DNA of 64,000 bases from Mycoplasmopsis canis PG 14 (GCF_001553195.1 NZ_CP014281.1:372001-436000); one strand, 5' to 3'; positions 1 to 10,989 are shown, counted from the stretch's first letter. Numbers and translations are program-made. Notes: a model not told the origin generated them from the letters alone.

Positions 1-206
1 TTATAAAATTTTTGGTTTCTGTATTTTCTACGTCTTAGAAGTCTTCTAGTACCTCTTTGAGTTCTTCTTTCTAAATTAGTATCTGGGGCATCAAATAATC
101 TTGAACCCAATTTATAAACTTGATTTGTTTCGCTATCAACAATTGCTCATCCAACTGATGCAATACCTAAATCAAACCCTAACGTTACTTTACGCTTTTT
201 TTCCAT
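1..206 (-). CDS. cas9: Cas9 endonuclease, N-terminal part (cut by window edge)
   Basis: Reading leftwards from an ATG at 206, the first 68 residues contain the RuvC-I strand (LGFDLGIASVGWAIVD, with the catalytic Asp at about residue 12), followed by an arginine-rich bridge helix (NLERRTQRGTRRLLRRRKYR). This pair in this order is diagnostic of type II CRISPR Cas9, the RNA-guided double-strand DNA nuclease. One in-frame TGA is read as Trp. A strong ribosome binding site (AAGGAGAT) lies 5 bases before the start. The frame is open to position 1, so the rest of the gene, the adaptation genes and the array would lie to the left. The gene is divergent from ppa. The Cas9 family assignment is firm; subtype and integrity cannot be judged from this fragment. 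Confidence 0.93.
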
Positions 207-336
207 TTGTAATCTCCTTATATTTAAATTCTAAACGAAATTATTTTTTTAGATACAAAAAATATGAAAATAATTTCATTAAATATATTTATGGACTTTA
301 TTTTTGAATTATTTCCTTATATAATATAATTAATTT

Positions 337-888
337 ATGAAAAAAATTGATGTTAAAATTGAAATTCAAAAAAATTCAAGAATTAAATATGAATATAATA
401 GAAAAACAAAAGAAATTGAAGTAGACAGAATTCTTAGAGGAGATTTTGTTTATCCATGTAATTACGGATTTGTTCCTGAAGCTCTTGATTGAGATGGGGA
501 TGAGTTAGATGTATTATTGTACTCAGAAGAAACATTTCAACCAGGTGTTAAATTAAGTGCGAGAATCATTGGTGCAATGAAAATGATTGATGATGGAGAA
601 ACTGATACAAAATTAATAGCGGTTCATGCAGATGATTATAGACTTGATCATATACAAAAACTAGAAGATTTACCATCTCCATTTTTAGATACAGTTAAAA
701 CATTTTTCAGCACATACAAAAACTGAAAACGTCCTGGAATTACAGTTGTTTCAGGGTTTGAAGGTATTGAATATGCCGAAAAAGAGTATGAAGAATGTGT
801 TCACTTAATGAATGAATATGGGTCAATGGATAAAAAAGATTTCATCAAGAAAATGCAAAAAGAACACCCAGAAAAATATACATTTTAA
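337..888 (+). CDS. ppa: Inorganic pyrophosphatase
   Basis: A 183-residue soluble family I pyrophosphatase, which hydrolyses PPi to phosphate and so pulls nucleotide and aminoacyl-tRNA synthesis forward. Visible are the substrate-binding segment [17 protein letters not shown] and the metal-binding DGDELDVLL, the expected signature with its three aspartates. Later come KKDFIKKMQ and a short C-terminus; the length is normal. TGA codes Trp in ALDWDGDE. The start codon follows a consensus -10 box (TATAAT at 325-330) by six bases and has no ribosome binding site, so the mRNA is probably leaderless. Confidence 0.96.
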
Positions 889-912
889 AGAAAACTTTAG
901 TTTATGCTACTG

Positions 913-930
913 TTTTTTTTTTTTTTTTTT
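913..930 (+). repeat. Uninterrupted T18 tract before a lipoprotein gene
   Basis: Eighteen consecutive T residues lie between ppa and the lipoprotein gene at 977. An extended -10 (TG-A-TATAAA, 946-954) lies 15 bases beyond the tract, so the end of the tract occupies the -35 position. Tracts this long are slippage-prone. Confidence 0.85.
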
Positions 931-976
931 ATTAAAATTAAAATGTGATATAAAATTAAAAAATAAGGAGATAAAA

Positions 977-2041
977 ATGAAACTAAAATTACCTACTAAG
1001 TTGATTGCCTTATCAATAGTTCCTTCTTTAGGTTTGGTTACCAGTTGTTCTTGTTCTCAAAATAATAAAGATACTGAGAAAAAAGAAAAAGAATACAAAA
1101 CATTTGAAGCTCAATTTAGTAACAATATATTATGAACAGATTGGGATTACTACAATGAATTTATAGAGAGATTAAATGAAATACCTCAGTTGCCTGATGA
1201 ATATAAGCAGGTAAACGTTCGTGTATCAAAATTGCAGTTAAATGAGGTTTTTGAAAGAAAATACTTTGAAGATCAAATACTTGCAAAAATTAATAAAATT
1301 GATTTGAAATTTAAAATTGATTTGACTGAAAGAACCTTGCTTAACCTAGATCCCAAAACATCTTCCGATTTAAAAGAAGTTGAAAAATTATTACAAAAAG
1401 ATTTCAATAACTATTATGTAAATGAATCATGATTTGTAGATGTGCTAAAAAACAAAATTAAATTAGCCGAATCTGGAATTAACAAAAATGACGGAAAAAT
1501 AACATTAGACAGCGCACAAAAAAATAATAAACTAAATGAATATAATGAAGTTGTTAATGAGATTAAAAATTTCTTAAATGAGCATGCTAATATCAGCATA
1601 GATGATGAAATTAAAATTTCCGAAATCAATCAGGACACCGTGAAGGGATGATCTCTTATAATTAAATTAAAAAGTGGAAATTTAGAGTCTAATTCTATAA
1701 AATTAGATTTCAAAAAACCTGAAGCAGAATTGACAGATGAACAAATAAAGGATAAAAATTTATCAAATAGCATAACTAAAAAAGTAAAACTGAAAATTAA
1801 TGAATACTTTGATGATTCAAAATTAGAAGGTTTTTTTAAGTTTATTAGATTTTTAGTGTTGGTCGACAAGAATGGGTTACTAAATGAAAAAATTACAGAT
1901 CTTATCTATAATATTGTGCTAGATAATATTCCATACTCAGAAATACTTCCCAAATTTGTTTTAAGAGCATTAACAAGCAAATTAAGACCGCAAATCGAAA
2001 AATTTGTTGATAAAATTGTATTCTTAATGAGGGCAAAATAA
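977..2041 (+). CDS. Surface lipoprotein, unknown function
   Basis: A 354-residue lipoprotein. A charged N-terminus and a hydrophobic stretch lead to a lipobox ending in LVTSC, so the mature protein would be acylated at about Cys24 and face outwards. The remainder is charged and Lys/Glu rich with no transmembrane segment and no domain I recognise. Several TGA codons are read as Trp (NNILWTDWDYY, NESWFVD). The start has a good ribosome binding site (AAGGAG). Expression may be variable because of the T18 tract in its promoter. A hairpin terminator follows directly. Confidence 0.85.
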
Positions 2042-2064
2042 AAAACAGAGATACCTCTGTTTTT
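2041..2064. terminator. Bidirectional terminator
   Basis: A 10-bp stem (AAAAACAGAG / CTCTGTTTTT) with a 4-base loop lies between the convergent lipoprotein and nfo genes. T runs on either side make it usable in both directions. Confidence 0.8.
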
Positions 2065-2070
2065 TTACAA

Positions 2071-2898
2071 TTATTTTTCTAGAAGCATTGCTATTTCTTC
2101 TTTGTAAATTGGCATGTCATCAACTCAAGGAGTTTCCAAAATAATCGGTATGTTATCAAAATCTTTATCATGGACAAATTTCTTAAGTGTTTCAAGTCCT
2201 ATTGTACCCTTGCCAATATTTGCGTGTCTATCTTTTCTTGAAAAAACTTCATTCTTTGAATCGTTTAAATGAATAACTTTAACATTTTTTAATAAATCAT
2301 ATTTTCTTAATTCGTCTTTAAATCATTCATATTCTTGAATATCATAACCAGCATCTCATAAATGACATGTATCTAAACAAACTTGTAATCTGTCGCTTTT
2401 TACTCAATCTAATAAAAATTTTATTTGTTCAAAATTAATTCCAATCTCAGTACCTTTTCCGCTCATTGTCTCAATACAAATTACAACATCTTCTGTTTCG
2501 CTTAAAATAAATTTCAAACTATCTACAAGCTGGTCTAATGATTCCTGAATTTCAAAAGTTGTATATGCACCTGGGTGTAAAACTAGATATTTAAGGCCAA
2601 GATAATTCATTCTTTTAATTTCTTGAATCAAAAAATTATTAGAATAATCAGCTTTATCAGGGTTTGCCGGGTTTATCACGTATGGAGCATGAACCACTAT
2701 ATCTTCTTGAGGAATTTTATCTTTATATTTTTCTAGATACTCTTCTAAACGATAATTCTCTACCGGAACTCTTGTTGTAGTTTGTGGAGCACCTAAATAA
2801 ATCATCATTGTGTTTGCTCCATTATCTAAAGATTCTTCTACTGCACCCGGTAAATAGCCGGGTTTTTTAAATGATATATGAGATCCTAATTTAATCAT
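2071..2898 (-). CDS. nfo: Endonuclease IV (AP endonuclease)
   Basis: A 275-residue deoxyribonuclease IV, a zinc-dependent TIM-barrel enzyme that nicks DNA 5' to abasic sites in base-excision repair. The start [16 protein letters not shown] is typical. Metal-ligand segments follow in order: [63 protein letters not shown], and IILETPW near the C-terminus. Length is normal for the family. Its first 8 bases overlap the end of the upstream K+ channel gene, so the two are co-transcribed. Confidence 0.96.
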
Positions 2899-3991
2899 GC
2901 TTTACCTCTTTAATTATTTCTTCCTTTTTTGCTTCTTTAGATTTTTTCTTTGATGATACTTTTTCTTGTGTGGCTGCCAAAAATTCACTAGCAATAACCC
3001 CTGACGGAATTGCTATAATAGCTAATGCTAAAAGACTATTTATTGTCACTATTATTTTACTAATATTAGCATGTGGCAAGAAGTCTCCATAACCTATTGT
3101 TGTTAATGTTATTGACGCAAAGTAGAGTGCATCAACAAATGTTAAAACATATCCATTACTTAAATTATTATATGAATCAATATTTTGAGCTACAAGAGCC
3201 ATATTCTCATTAGTTACATTACGATTAGATAATCAAGCATTTTTAAGCTCTTCATTTTCGAATGTTGTATTTTTAAAAATGTTATAAACAGCAATTCATC
3301 TTTCTTGAATTGAGTGTTCCTTTAAAAATTTTTCTTGCGCCTCAACTAGATGCGTTGCTTCAGCATTTCAAATAACCAATGCAAAAATAACTATTAAAAA
3401 TAAAGATATTAATAAAACATTAATTAAAACTTTTCTTTGCTTTTTAAATACTGAAAAAATTGTTCTAAATGGAGAAAAAATTGTTAACACAGCAAAAAAT
3501 CTAACTATTCTTGCTAGGTTCAAGAATTTCATTTGGTTAAATACTTTTTCTACTTCTGGATTGATGTCCCCTAATCTTGAAATAACATCTAATGAACTTA
3601 AGATACATAATAATAAAATGATTCCAGAAAAAGAAAAGATGTATTTGAGAATGCTTTTATGTGGCGTTAAATTAATATCTTTTCTAAATAAATGTTTTTT
3701 ATAAGTAATCAAATGAGCAACATAATCAAAAATAAAGAAAAAGAATGAAAAAATCTGTAGAATTGAAATAGTTATATTTCATTCTCTTTCAATGCTTTGT
3801 ATCGGTGTAAAAAGAGTTAAAAGAGACAATAAACATGTTATAGTAACCAAAATTAAGTATGCATTTCTAAATAATCTAAAAAATTTATATTCAATTGGAT
3901 TAAAATTTTCTTTGTTTATTTTTTCATTTCAAACTATAGAAGTCATTTGATCATGCAAATATGTATAATTTTGTCTTAAATTAATTTTCAT
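2891..3991 (-). CDS. Voltage-gated-type potassium channel protein
   Basis: A 366-residue integral membrane protein. Four or more hydrophobic helices in the N-terminal 200 residues precede an extended loop, a pore helix and the K+ selectivity filter TLTTIGYGDF, then a final helix ending in a Lys/Glu-rich cytoplasmic tail. An arginine-containing helix (LARIVRFFAVLTIFSPFRTIF) is a possible S4-like segment. It most resembles Kv-type bacterial ion transporters and would conduct K+ across the membrane. The start has an AGGAG ribosome binding site. It overlaps nfo by 8 bases. Confidence 0.9.
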
Positions 3992-4016
3992 AAATTTCTC
4001 CTAATTAATTTTATTA

Positions 4017-4046
4017 AAAAACTAAACCAAAACAGGTTTAGTTTTT
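4017..4046. terminator. Terminator between the regulator and the K+ channel gene
   Basis: A 12-bp perfect stem (AAAAACTAAACC / GGTTTAGTTTTT) with a 6-base loop. It overlaps the stop codon of the LacI-type gene and ends its transcript. Confidence 0.85.
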
Positions 4047-5009
4047 GTCAGAAATAATCATTGTGTTTAATGTTCTTTCTTGTAAGTCCCCTGTTTCTTT
4101 ATTCTCGCTTATAATTCTATCTATCATCATACCAATTCTTGGATAATCAATAAAAATCTTTGCTTTGTAATTTTTTATTGTATCGTAAACGGATTGGTAT
4201 CCTATATCAGTTACATTATATTCTTTTGTCCCAAGAGTTGTTGTAATAGAAACGTATGATTCATGTGTTGAACAAACAATATTTTTTATTCCTAGCATCT
4301 TTAACTTTTTACTTAATTCAACAATAGCAGCTAGATCTTTTTTTGTTTCCAAAGTTAAAACGACCCCTTCAACTCCTAAATCTCTACATGCAATCTCAAA
4401 ACCATTTTGTCTTTCTGTTTTTTGACTTTCACTTAGTCTTGAGTCTATAACAAAAGCTACTTTCTTAGTATTTGCATCAACGAATTTTTCTACTAATTCA
4501 CTAAATCCTGTTTTTAAATCTGGTTTAATTCAATTTAACCCTGGTACACGATGTCCATAAACAACAACAATAGTATCATTAACTTTTTTAAGAAAATCAA
4601 AAAGATCTTTGTCGTGTTGTGGAACTAAAACTACTATAGCTAAAGGCTTTCATGAAAGAGCATATCTAATAGTTTCAATATAATCTACTGTACTACTATT
4701 TGAATATGTTGTATTAACTCTTCTTTCTGATTTTGAGGCCGAAGTTATGATACCACTTATGATTGAGTTATATAAATTTTGAGTTCAAATAGGCATTACG
4801 ACAAAAATTGAATTATCTTTACCTCTAATTAGTCTAGCTCCGTGATTTGGAAAGTACTCATTTTTAGTGACAATTTCTAATATTTTTTGTCTAGTTCTTT
4901 CTGATACATATCCATCATTATAATATCTACTTATAGTAGATATTGATGTTCCTGCTTGCTCAGCAATTTCTTTATAAGATATTTGTTTTTTGTTGTTGTT
5001 ATTATTCAT
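4038..5009 (-). CDS. LacI-family transcriptional regulator
   Basis: A 323-residue repressor. Residues 10-60 form the LacI helix-turn-helix and hinge (SYKEIAEQAGTSISTISRYYNDGYVSERTRQKI), and the remainder is a periplasmic-binding-protein-like effector domain, so a sugar or sugar phosphate is the likely ligand. TGA-coded Trp occurs after IFVVMPI. A -10 box (TATAAT, 5018-5023) lies eight bases before the ATG with no ribosome binding site, so the leader is at most a base or two. No metabolic gene is adjacent, so its target is not evident. Confidence 0.9.
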
Positions 5010-5035
5010 AGTTCTGTATTATATCAAAAAAAGAC

Positions 5036-5063
5036 AAAAAAATCCAAAAAAATGGATTTTTTT
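5036..5063 (-). terminator. Terminator of the candidate small RNA
   Basis: A perfect 10-bp stem AAAAAAATCC / GGATTTTTTT with an A-rich loop. On the minus strand it ends in a U tract. Confidence 0.8.
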
Positions 5064-5155
5064 GTCTGTATTATTCTTAGGAAAGGAGCGTTAATATAAT
5101 TGGCTCAAGAAGTATATTTTTAAAATAATACACAGTCTTACTTTCGTAAGGATCT
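5036..5155 (-). ncRNA. Candidate small RNA gene
   Basis: On the minus strand a consensus -10 (TATAAT at 5161-5166) is followed by about 120 bases with no reading frame, ending in a strong terminator (5036-5063, 10-bp stem then a run of T). The transcript would start near 5154 with a small hairpin (CTTAC-GAAA-GTAAG). A long-range helix then joins about 5124-5135 with 5066-5075 (UAUUAUU / AAUAAUA plus a CUG/CAG extension across a 2-base bulge). It is an independent unit between the 62-aa gene and lacI. It does not contain the SRP, RNase P or tmRNA signatures I know. Family unknown. Confidence 0.5.
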
Positions 5156-5198
5156 TAATTATTATACTATCTTTTTGAAGATACAGAAATATTTATTA

Positions 5199-5222
5199 GA
5201 AAAAGCAGGATTTCTGCTTTTA
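5199..5222 (-). terminator. Terminator after the 62-aa gene
   Basis: An 8-bp stem (AAAAGCAG / CTGCTTTT) followed by T residues on the minus strand, directly downstream of the 5231-5419 gene. Confidence 0.7.
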
Positions 5223-5230
5223 TCTATAAC

Positions 5231-5419
5231 TTATAATTCAAAATTCTTTTCGATTTTTTTAGCTGCGTCATCTTTTATATTAGTATCTCTAACATTCTTT
5301 ATTTCTTGTTGGTATTTTTGAAATAAAGCTTCAATTGCTTGAGGATCAGTTATACCTTGTGCAGCAAGTTCTTCTTTTGCTAAACGATAAAATATTTCTT
5401 TTGCGGATGTATTATTCAT
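5231..5419 (-). CDS. Small conserved-looking protein, function unknown
   Basis: A 62-residue soluble, highly charged and alpha-helical protein (KEIFYRLAKEELAAQG, then ALFQKYQQEIK). It has a very strong ribosome binding site (AGGAGGTAAATC-ATG) and its own terminators on both sides, which argues that it is real. No signal peptide, no membrane segment, and no family recognised. Confidence 0.7.
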   Translation of the reverse strand: MNNTSAKEIFYRLAKEELAAQGITDPQAIEALFQKYQQEIKNVRDTNIKDDAAKKIEKNFEL

Positions 5420-5491
5420 GATTTACCTCCTGGTAATATTATAATATTAATTTTTACTAAAAATAGCTTAAAAAATAAATTTTTAATAAAA

Positions 5492-5528
5492 AAATCAACT
5501 AAATGCATAAAAATCATTTTAGTTGACT
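5492..5528 (-). terminator. Terminator after the membrane protein gene
   Basis: An imperfect stem (GTCAACTAAAATG against CATTTAGTTGAT, one bulged base) followed by a T run on the minus strand, just after the stop at 5537. Confidence 0.65.
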
Positions 5529-5536
5529 ATTTAAAA

Positions 5537-6274
5537 TTAAATTTTATTTTTTCAAACTTTTTTGTATCCCAAGTTTAAAATAAGTTTTCATACAAAAGTT
5601 AAAATTACCGGAATTAAAGCCCCTATTATAAATATTAATATATCTAACGTAACTATTAAACCGATGTTTTCAGTTTTCACAAAGAACGGTCTATAAAAGT
5701 GTAAAAATTTATAAACTACAGCTCCATTTTTAAATCCGTATTCTGCTCCAGTTCCTAAATATAAAAATAAAGCAAAGAAGAAATACAAAACAATAATTGA
5801 TGAAGAGATTATTATAGACCATAAATTAATTTTTATTTCTTTTCTAAATAAGTAAAGAACAATAAAACCTAAAATAGGATTAACGGCATGTGTTACTAAA
5901 GATGTAAATACACCAAATCCATTTTTTCAATTTTGTGTTCATGAAATTAAAAATCAATAAACTAAAAAAGTTATTGTAATTGAAATTACTGAAGATAAGA
6001 AAACCGTTTTAACTTTTTCGTTTTCTGGTTTATAAGCAAGTAAAAGCATCATAAACCCTAAAAAGAAGTTTGTAATATTTGTATAAAAAAGCAAGTGAAA
6101 AGCAATTCCAACAGCACTACCAAATTTTATGTAAAAACTGTCACTGCTTTCTTTTATACCAACAATTGATGATAGCGTCATATTCGCCATAACCAAAAAT
6201 CCGGTAATTAGCAAAACGAACAAACCTAATACAAATGTTGTTAATTGTAATTTTGTTTTTATATATTGTCTCAT
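5537..6274 (-). CDS. Multipass membrane protein (DUF1600 / Pr6Pr-like)
   Basis: A 245-residue protein with about six hydrophobic helices. Motifs in the third and fourth helices (LLFYTNITNFFLGFMML and SLVTHAVNPILGFIVLY) resemble the Pr6Pr / FAR-17a-type six-helix membrane proteins, represented in mycoplasmas by DUF1600. The function of that group in bacteria is not known. TGA-coded Trp residues are spread through the C-terminal half. A -10 box (TATAAT) lies nine bases before the ATG with no ribosome binding site. The family link is from motif resemblance only. Confidence 0.7.
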
Positions 6275-6385
6275 AACGTTTCAATTATACTAAAAAGTTA
6301 ATTTATTCTATTTTGATTAAAAGTCTTTGTTCTAATAGTTTTATAATATAAAAATTTATATTTTTTTATATAATTTAAATCAATT

Positions 6386-8194
6386 ATGAATAAATCAAAA
6401 ATTAAAAACTTTTCAATAATAGCACACATTGATCATGGAAAAAGCACCTTAGCAGATAGAATTTTAGAAATGACAAATACTGTTAGCAATAGGGATTTAA
6501 CTGATCAATTTCTAGATTCAATGGATCTTGAAAAAGAACGTGGTATAACAATAAAATTAAATGCTGTTCAAATTAAATATAAAGATTATATTTTTCATTT
6601 AATTGATACACCAGGTCATGTTGATTTTACATATGAAGTTTCAAGATCTTTAGCTGCCTCAGAAGGAGCATTGTTAATTGTTGATGCTACACAAGGTATT
6701 GAAGCGCAAACTTTAGCTAATGTTTATTTAGCGCTAGAAAATAATTTAGAAATTATTCCGGTTATAAATAAAATAGATTTACCTAGTGCAAATGTAGAAG
6801 AAGTGAAAAAAGAAATAGAAGATGTTATCGGTATCTCTACCGAAAATGCCGTATTAGTTTCTGCAAAAACTGGTCTTGGTGTTGATAAATTATTAGATGC
6901 CATAGTTGAATATATTCCTAGCCCAGTTAATGCAGATGACGAAAAACCTTTAAAAGCATTAATATTTGATAGCTACTTTGATCCTTATAGAGGGGTTGTT
7001 ATGTTGGTGCGTATTTTTGAAGGAAAATTAAAAACTGGTGATAAATTCAAATTTATGTCTAGAACTGATGAAGAAAACTCATACCATGTAATTGATTTAG
7101 GGGTTAGAAATCCTCATGAATCAAAAAAAGATTATTTATCAGCTGGTGAAGTTGGGTGAGTTTCTGCCGCAATTAGAGATGCAAAAGAAGTTAACGTTGG
7201 AGATACAATAACCTTAATAGAAAGACCTACAAAGGAAGCGTTGCCTGGTTACAAAAAAATGAAACCAGTTGTTTTTACTGGTTTTTACCCTGTAGATACA
7301 AGAGATTACTCATTACTAAAAGAAAGCTTAGAAAAAATTTCTTTAAGCGACTCATCAATAACATGGGAACAAGAAACATCAAAAGCTTTAGGATTCGGAT
7401 TTAGAGTTGGGTTCTTGGGTCTTTTACACATGGAAATCCTTCAAGAAAGATTAGATCGTGAATATAAAGTAGGAATCATAGCAACAAGCCCTAGTGTTGA
7501 ATATAAAGTAACAATGACAAATGGTGAAGTAGAAATGATAGCAAACCCTACATTACTTCCAGATAGAACATTTATAGATAAAATTGAAGAGCCATATGTA
7601 GAAGCGCACATATTTATACCTAACGAATATATTGGTAATGTTATGGAATTATGTCAAAATAAAAGAGGTATTTATAAATCGCTAGAAATGATAGACTCGA
7701 AAAGAAGTTCTGTTGTTTATGAGTTACCTTTAGCAGAAACAATTTTCGACTTTTTTGATAGGCTTAAATCTACAACAAAAGGTTATGCAAGTTTTGAATA
7801 TGAATGATTAGGTTACAGAGAAAGTGATTTAGTCAAGGTTGATATCTTATTAAATGGAGATAAGGTTGATGCCTTTTCGATGATAACCCATAGAGAAAGA
7901 GCGTACGAAAACGCAAGAGAGCTATGTCAAAAACTTAAAGAAGCAATCCCTAGACAAAACTTTGAAGTACCTGTTCAAGCAACAATTGGCGGAAAAATAA
8001 TTGCCAGAGAAACAATCAAGGCTTATCGTAAGGATGTTACAGCTAAACTTTATGGTGGTGATGTAACAAGAAGACAAAAACTACTTAAAAAACAAAAAGA
8101 AGGAAAGAAAAGAATGAAAAAACTAGGAAGTATAGAAGTTCCGCAAGAAGCATTCTTATCAATTCTTAAAACAAATATTGACACAAAGAAATAG
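6386..8194 (+). CDS. lepA: Elongation factor 4 (LepA), ribosome-associated GTPase
   Basis: A 602-residue translational GTPase that acts on stalled or mistranslocated ribosomes. The G1 P-loop is AHIDHGKST (residues 13-21). The effector region has RGITIK, G3 is DTPGHVDF, and G4 is NKIDLP. Domain III/IV segments ([15 protein letters not shown]) and the LepA-specific C-terminal domain with the lysine-rich [20 protein letters not shown] tail are present. One TGA Trp follows SAGEVG and another falls in FEYEWLG. Length is normal. The -10 box (6369-6374) is only 11 bases from the ATG and no ribosome binding site is visible. The M13 peptidase gene follows after 9 bases. Confidence 0.97.
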
Positions 8195-8203
8195 GAGTTA
8201 AAA

Positions 8204-10111
8204 ATGAAACCAAGTTTAAAAGAGAATTATTTTGAACACATCAATCATGAATGACTAAAAGAAGCAAAAATCCCTGAAGACAGATCATCGATTGGATCTT
8301 TTGTTGAAATGGATATTAAATTAGAAAAACTTTTAAAAGAAACGATAAATAATTGATACAAAAATCCAAAGTCACTCCCTGAAGACAAATTTATGCATGA
8401 ATATATCAAATTCTACTCAATGGTTATAGATAATGATAAAAGAGAAGAATTAGGTTGAAGCCCTGTAAGAAATTTTTTAAGCAAAATTGAAGAAATTAGT
8501 TCTTTCAAACAATTATTTGAATTAGATAGAGATTTTTGAATGAATTATTCTGATTTACCTTTTGATATTGATATATTTGAAGATTTTATTGATAATTCAA
8601 AAAAGATTTTATGAATATCAAATTCAACATCAAGTATTTTACCTGCAAAGGAAACTTACGCAGATGAAAAGGAATCTAATAGATTAATTGAAGCTTGAAA
8701 AAAGATGGTGTTTGATCTTTTAATAGACTATGGAAAAACAAAAGATGAAGCTAGTGATTTAGTATCTAAAGCCGTTGAATATGATTTATTTTACAAAGAT
8801 TTTTTATTAAGTTCTGTTGAACAAGCTAACTTTGTTTCTTTATATAATTTGCAAAAAAGAGAGAATATCTCCAAGTTTTCATCAAAATATAATTTATTCA
8901 AGATAGTTGATTCAATCTTCAAACAAGAAGTTCAAGAAGGATCAGTTGTAAATATTAATTTCTTCAATAATTTTGACAATATTTTTGATGAATCTAGATT
9001 TGAATCTTTTAAAGCTCACATGTTTATTTTCAATTTATTAAGTGTATCTAGTCACTTAAGCGAAAAAATAAGATTAAAAGCGAATGAATTTAAAAAAGCT
9101 TTATATTCTATTGATAAATCAAGAAGTTTAGAAGATTTTGCATTCGATAAAACCAATTCATATTTCGGTATGCCTCTTGGTATGTATTATGCTAGAACAT
9201 TTTTTGGCGAGGAAGCTAAAAAAGATGTAGAACACATGGTTTGAAGCATGATAGATATATACAAAAAACGTTTAGAAGCTAATACTTGATTGTCAAAAGA
9301 AACAATTAAAAAAGCGATTCAAAAACTATCAAAAATGGAAATTATGGTAGGTTATCCAGAAATAATCAGACCATACTATAGCGAGTTTAAGGTTAAAACT
9401 TATGAAGAAGGCGGAAATATTTTTGAAAACGTTAAAAAGTTTTCAAAAATAATGGGTGAATACAAGCTTTCTTTATATTTAAAAAGCGAGGACAAAAGAT
9501 ACTGAAGTATGTCGCCTGCAACAATAAATGCATATTATAGTCCGTTGAAAAACCATATTGTTTTCCCTGCCGCAATACTATCATGACCTTTTTATAGTTT
9601 AGATAGATCTTCATCAGCAAATTATGGAGGTATTGGTGCAGTTATTGCTCATGAAATATCACACGGATTCGATAATAATGGTTCTCAATTCGATGAAAAA
9701 GGTTCACTAAATAATTGATGAACTGATCAAGATAGAGAAGAGTTCAAGTCAAGAACAAAGGCAGCGATTGAATTATTTGATGGAAGAGAAACAAAATACG
9801 GTAAAGTAAATGGAACTCTTACAGTTTCAGAAAATATCGCTGACTTAGGAGGTTTTGCCTGCGCTTTAGAGTCAGCTGCCTTAGAAAAAGATTATTCAAT
9901 TGAAGAATTCTTTAAATCATGAGCAACAATATGACGTTCTATATATAAAGAAGGCGCTGCTAAAAGAAGGCTAGAGACAGATGTTCATTCTCCAGCAGAA
10001 ATTCGTGCTAACGTTATATTAGCCAATAGTGAAGAATTTGCTAAATTTTATGATATCAATGAGAACAATAAAATGTATGTAGCTCCAGAAAAAAGAGTAA
10101 AAATTTGATAA
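8204..10111 (+). CDS. pepO: M13-family metallopeptidase (neprilysin-like)
   Basis: A 635-residue zinc endopeptidase. The zinc site HEISH is at residues 483-487, the third ligand motif ENIADLGG starts at about 543, and a substrate-binding NAYY segment precedes them. C-terminal [17 protein letters not shown] matches the family arginine region. There is no signal peptide, so it is probably cytoplasmic and finishes degradation of imported peptides, as proposed for PepO in other bacteria. Many TGA Trp codons occur (HEWLKEAK, NNWYKNP, RVKIW at the C-terminus). It has a weak GGAG ribosome binding site and is probably co-transcribed with lepA. Confidence 0.95.
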
Positions 10112-10137
10112 AAATGGCTTTTTTAGTCATTTTTTTA
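10111..10137 (+). terminator. Terminator after pepO
   Basis: Stem AAAATGGCT / AGTCATTTT (with G-U pairs) and a T5 loop, followed by T7. Confidence 0.7.
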
Positions 10138-10167
10138 TTCTTTTCTAAAAAAGAGTATAATTAAAAA

Positions 10168-10989
10168 ATGAAAAACATCAAAGTATACTTATTTAAACAT
10201 GAAAATTCCGATATTTTCCTTAATATACATAATAAAAATAATATTGATTTAAAAAATGCAGATATAAGAATTGAAAGACTAGATTTAGAAAACAATTTAT
10301 TTCAAGTTTTTAAATTTACTAAAACAGTTATAGATAGAACTATTTATTACTTAAAAAGAACTAAATGAGAAAAAGTGAATAAAAAAGATTTTGAGTATCT
10401 TGATAAACTAAACAAATTTGAAGATAAATTAAGAAGTGTTTTTGAATTCGAACAATTCGAGAATATTGAAGAATTCATTTCAAAAGTTTTTTATTCTCTT
10501 TTACAAAATCCTAGATTAGTTAAATCAAATAAAAGATTTTATTTAACTTTTTTAATTGTTTATTTAAGAGCTCTTGGTTTAGATTTAATCATTTCTGATA
10601 ACTTTGAAAAAGAGTTTGATTTATATTACTTCTTTATTGCTTTATCAAATGTTGAAACAAGGGAGTTATTAAGTGATTCGTTTTTTAGCTCAACACCAGA
10701 TTTTGATGCTTCAGAACTTCATAAAAAACTTCAAACAACTTTAAAGTTGAAACATGAAAACTCCGATATAAACAAAAGACATGCAGACATTCTTAATGAA
10801 ATTAAGATTTTTATCAAGGAAAAGACAACATTATTTGAACAAAACTTTTTAAATACTAACCAAACACTAAAAGATAGAGGAATAATAATGCCTACCGAAA
10901 AAGACATTGATGATATTATCGAAAATCTAATGAAAGAAAAGAATTGAGAAAGAATATATAACAAACTTATATTATTATCTAAAATATAA
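10168..10989 (+). CDS. Hypothetical protein
   Basis: A 273-residue soluble, Lys/Glu/Phe-rich, predominantly helical protein. The frame is continuous through TGA Trp codons at residues 67 (RTKWEKVNKKDFEY) and near the C-terminus (EKNWERIYNK). No signal peptide, membrane helix or motif that I recognise. A perfect -10 box (10156-10161) sits six bases before the ATG with no ribosome binding site, so the mRNA is probably leaderless. A strong terminator follows. It lies between pepO and an RpiR regulator without overlap, so it looks like a single-gene unit. Confidence 0.75.

Noticed and set aside
101-307. Plus-strand open frame of 68 codons
   Set aside because: It is antisense to the start of cas9, whose RuvC and bridge-helix motifs are unmistakable.
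5041-5160. SRP RNA, RNase P RNA or tmRNA at the small RNA locus
   Set aside because: None of the conserved cores (such as GGAAGGAAGCAG of SRP RNA) is present.
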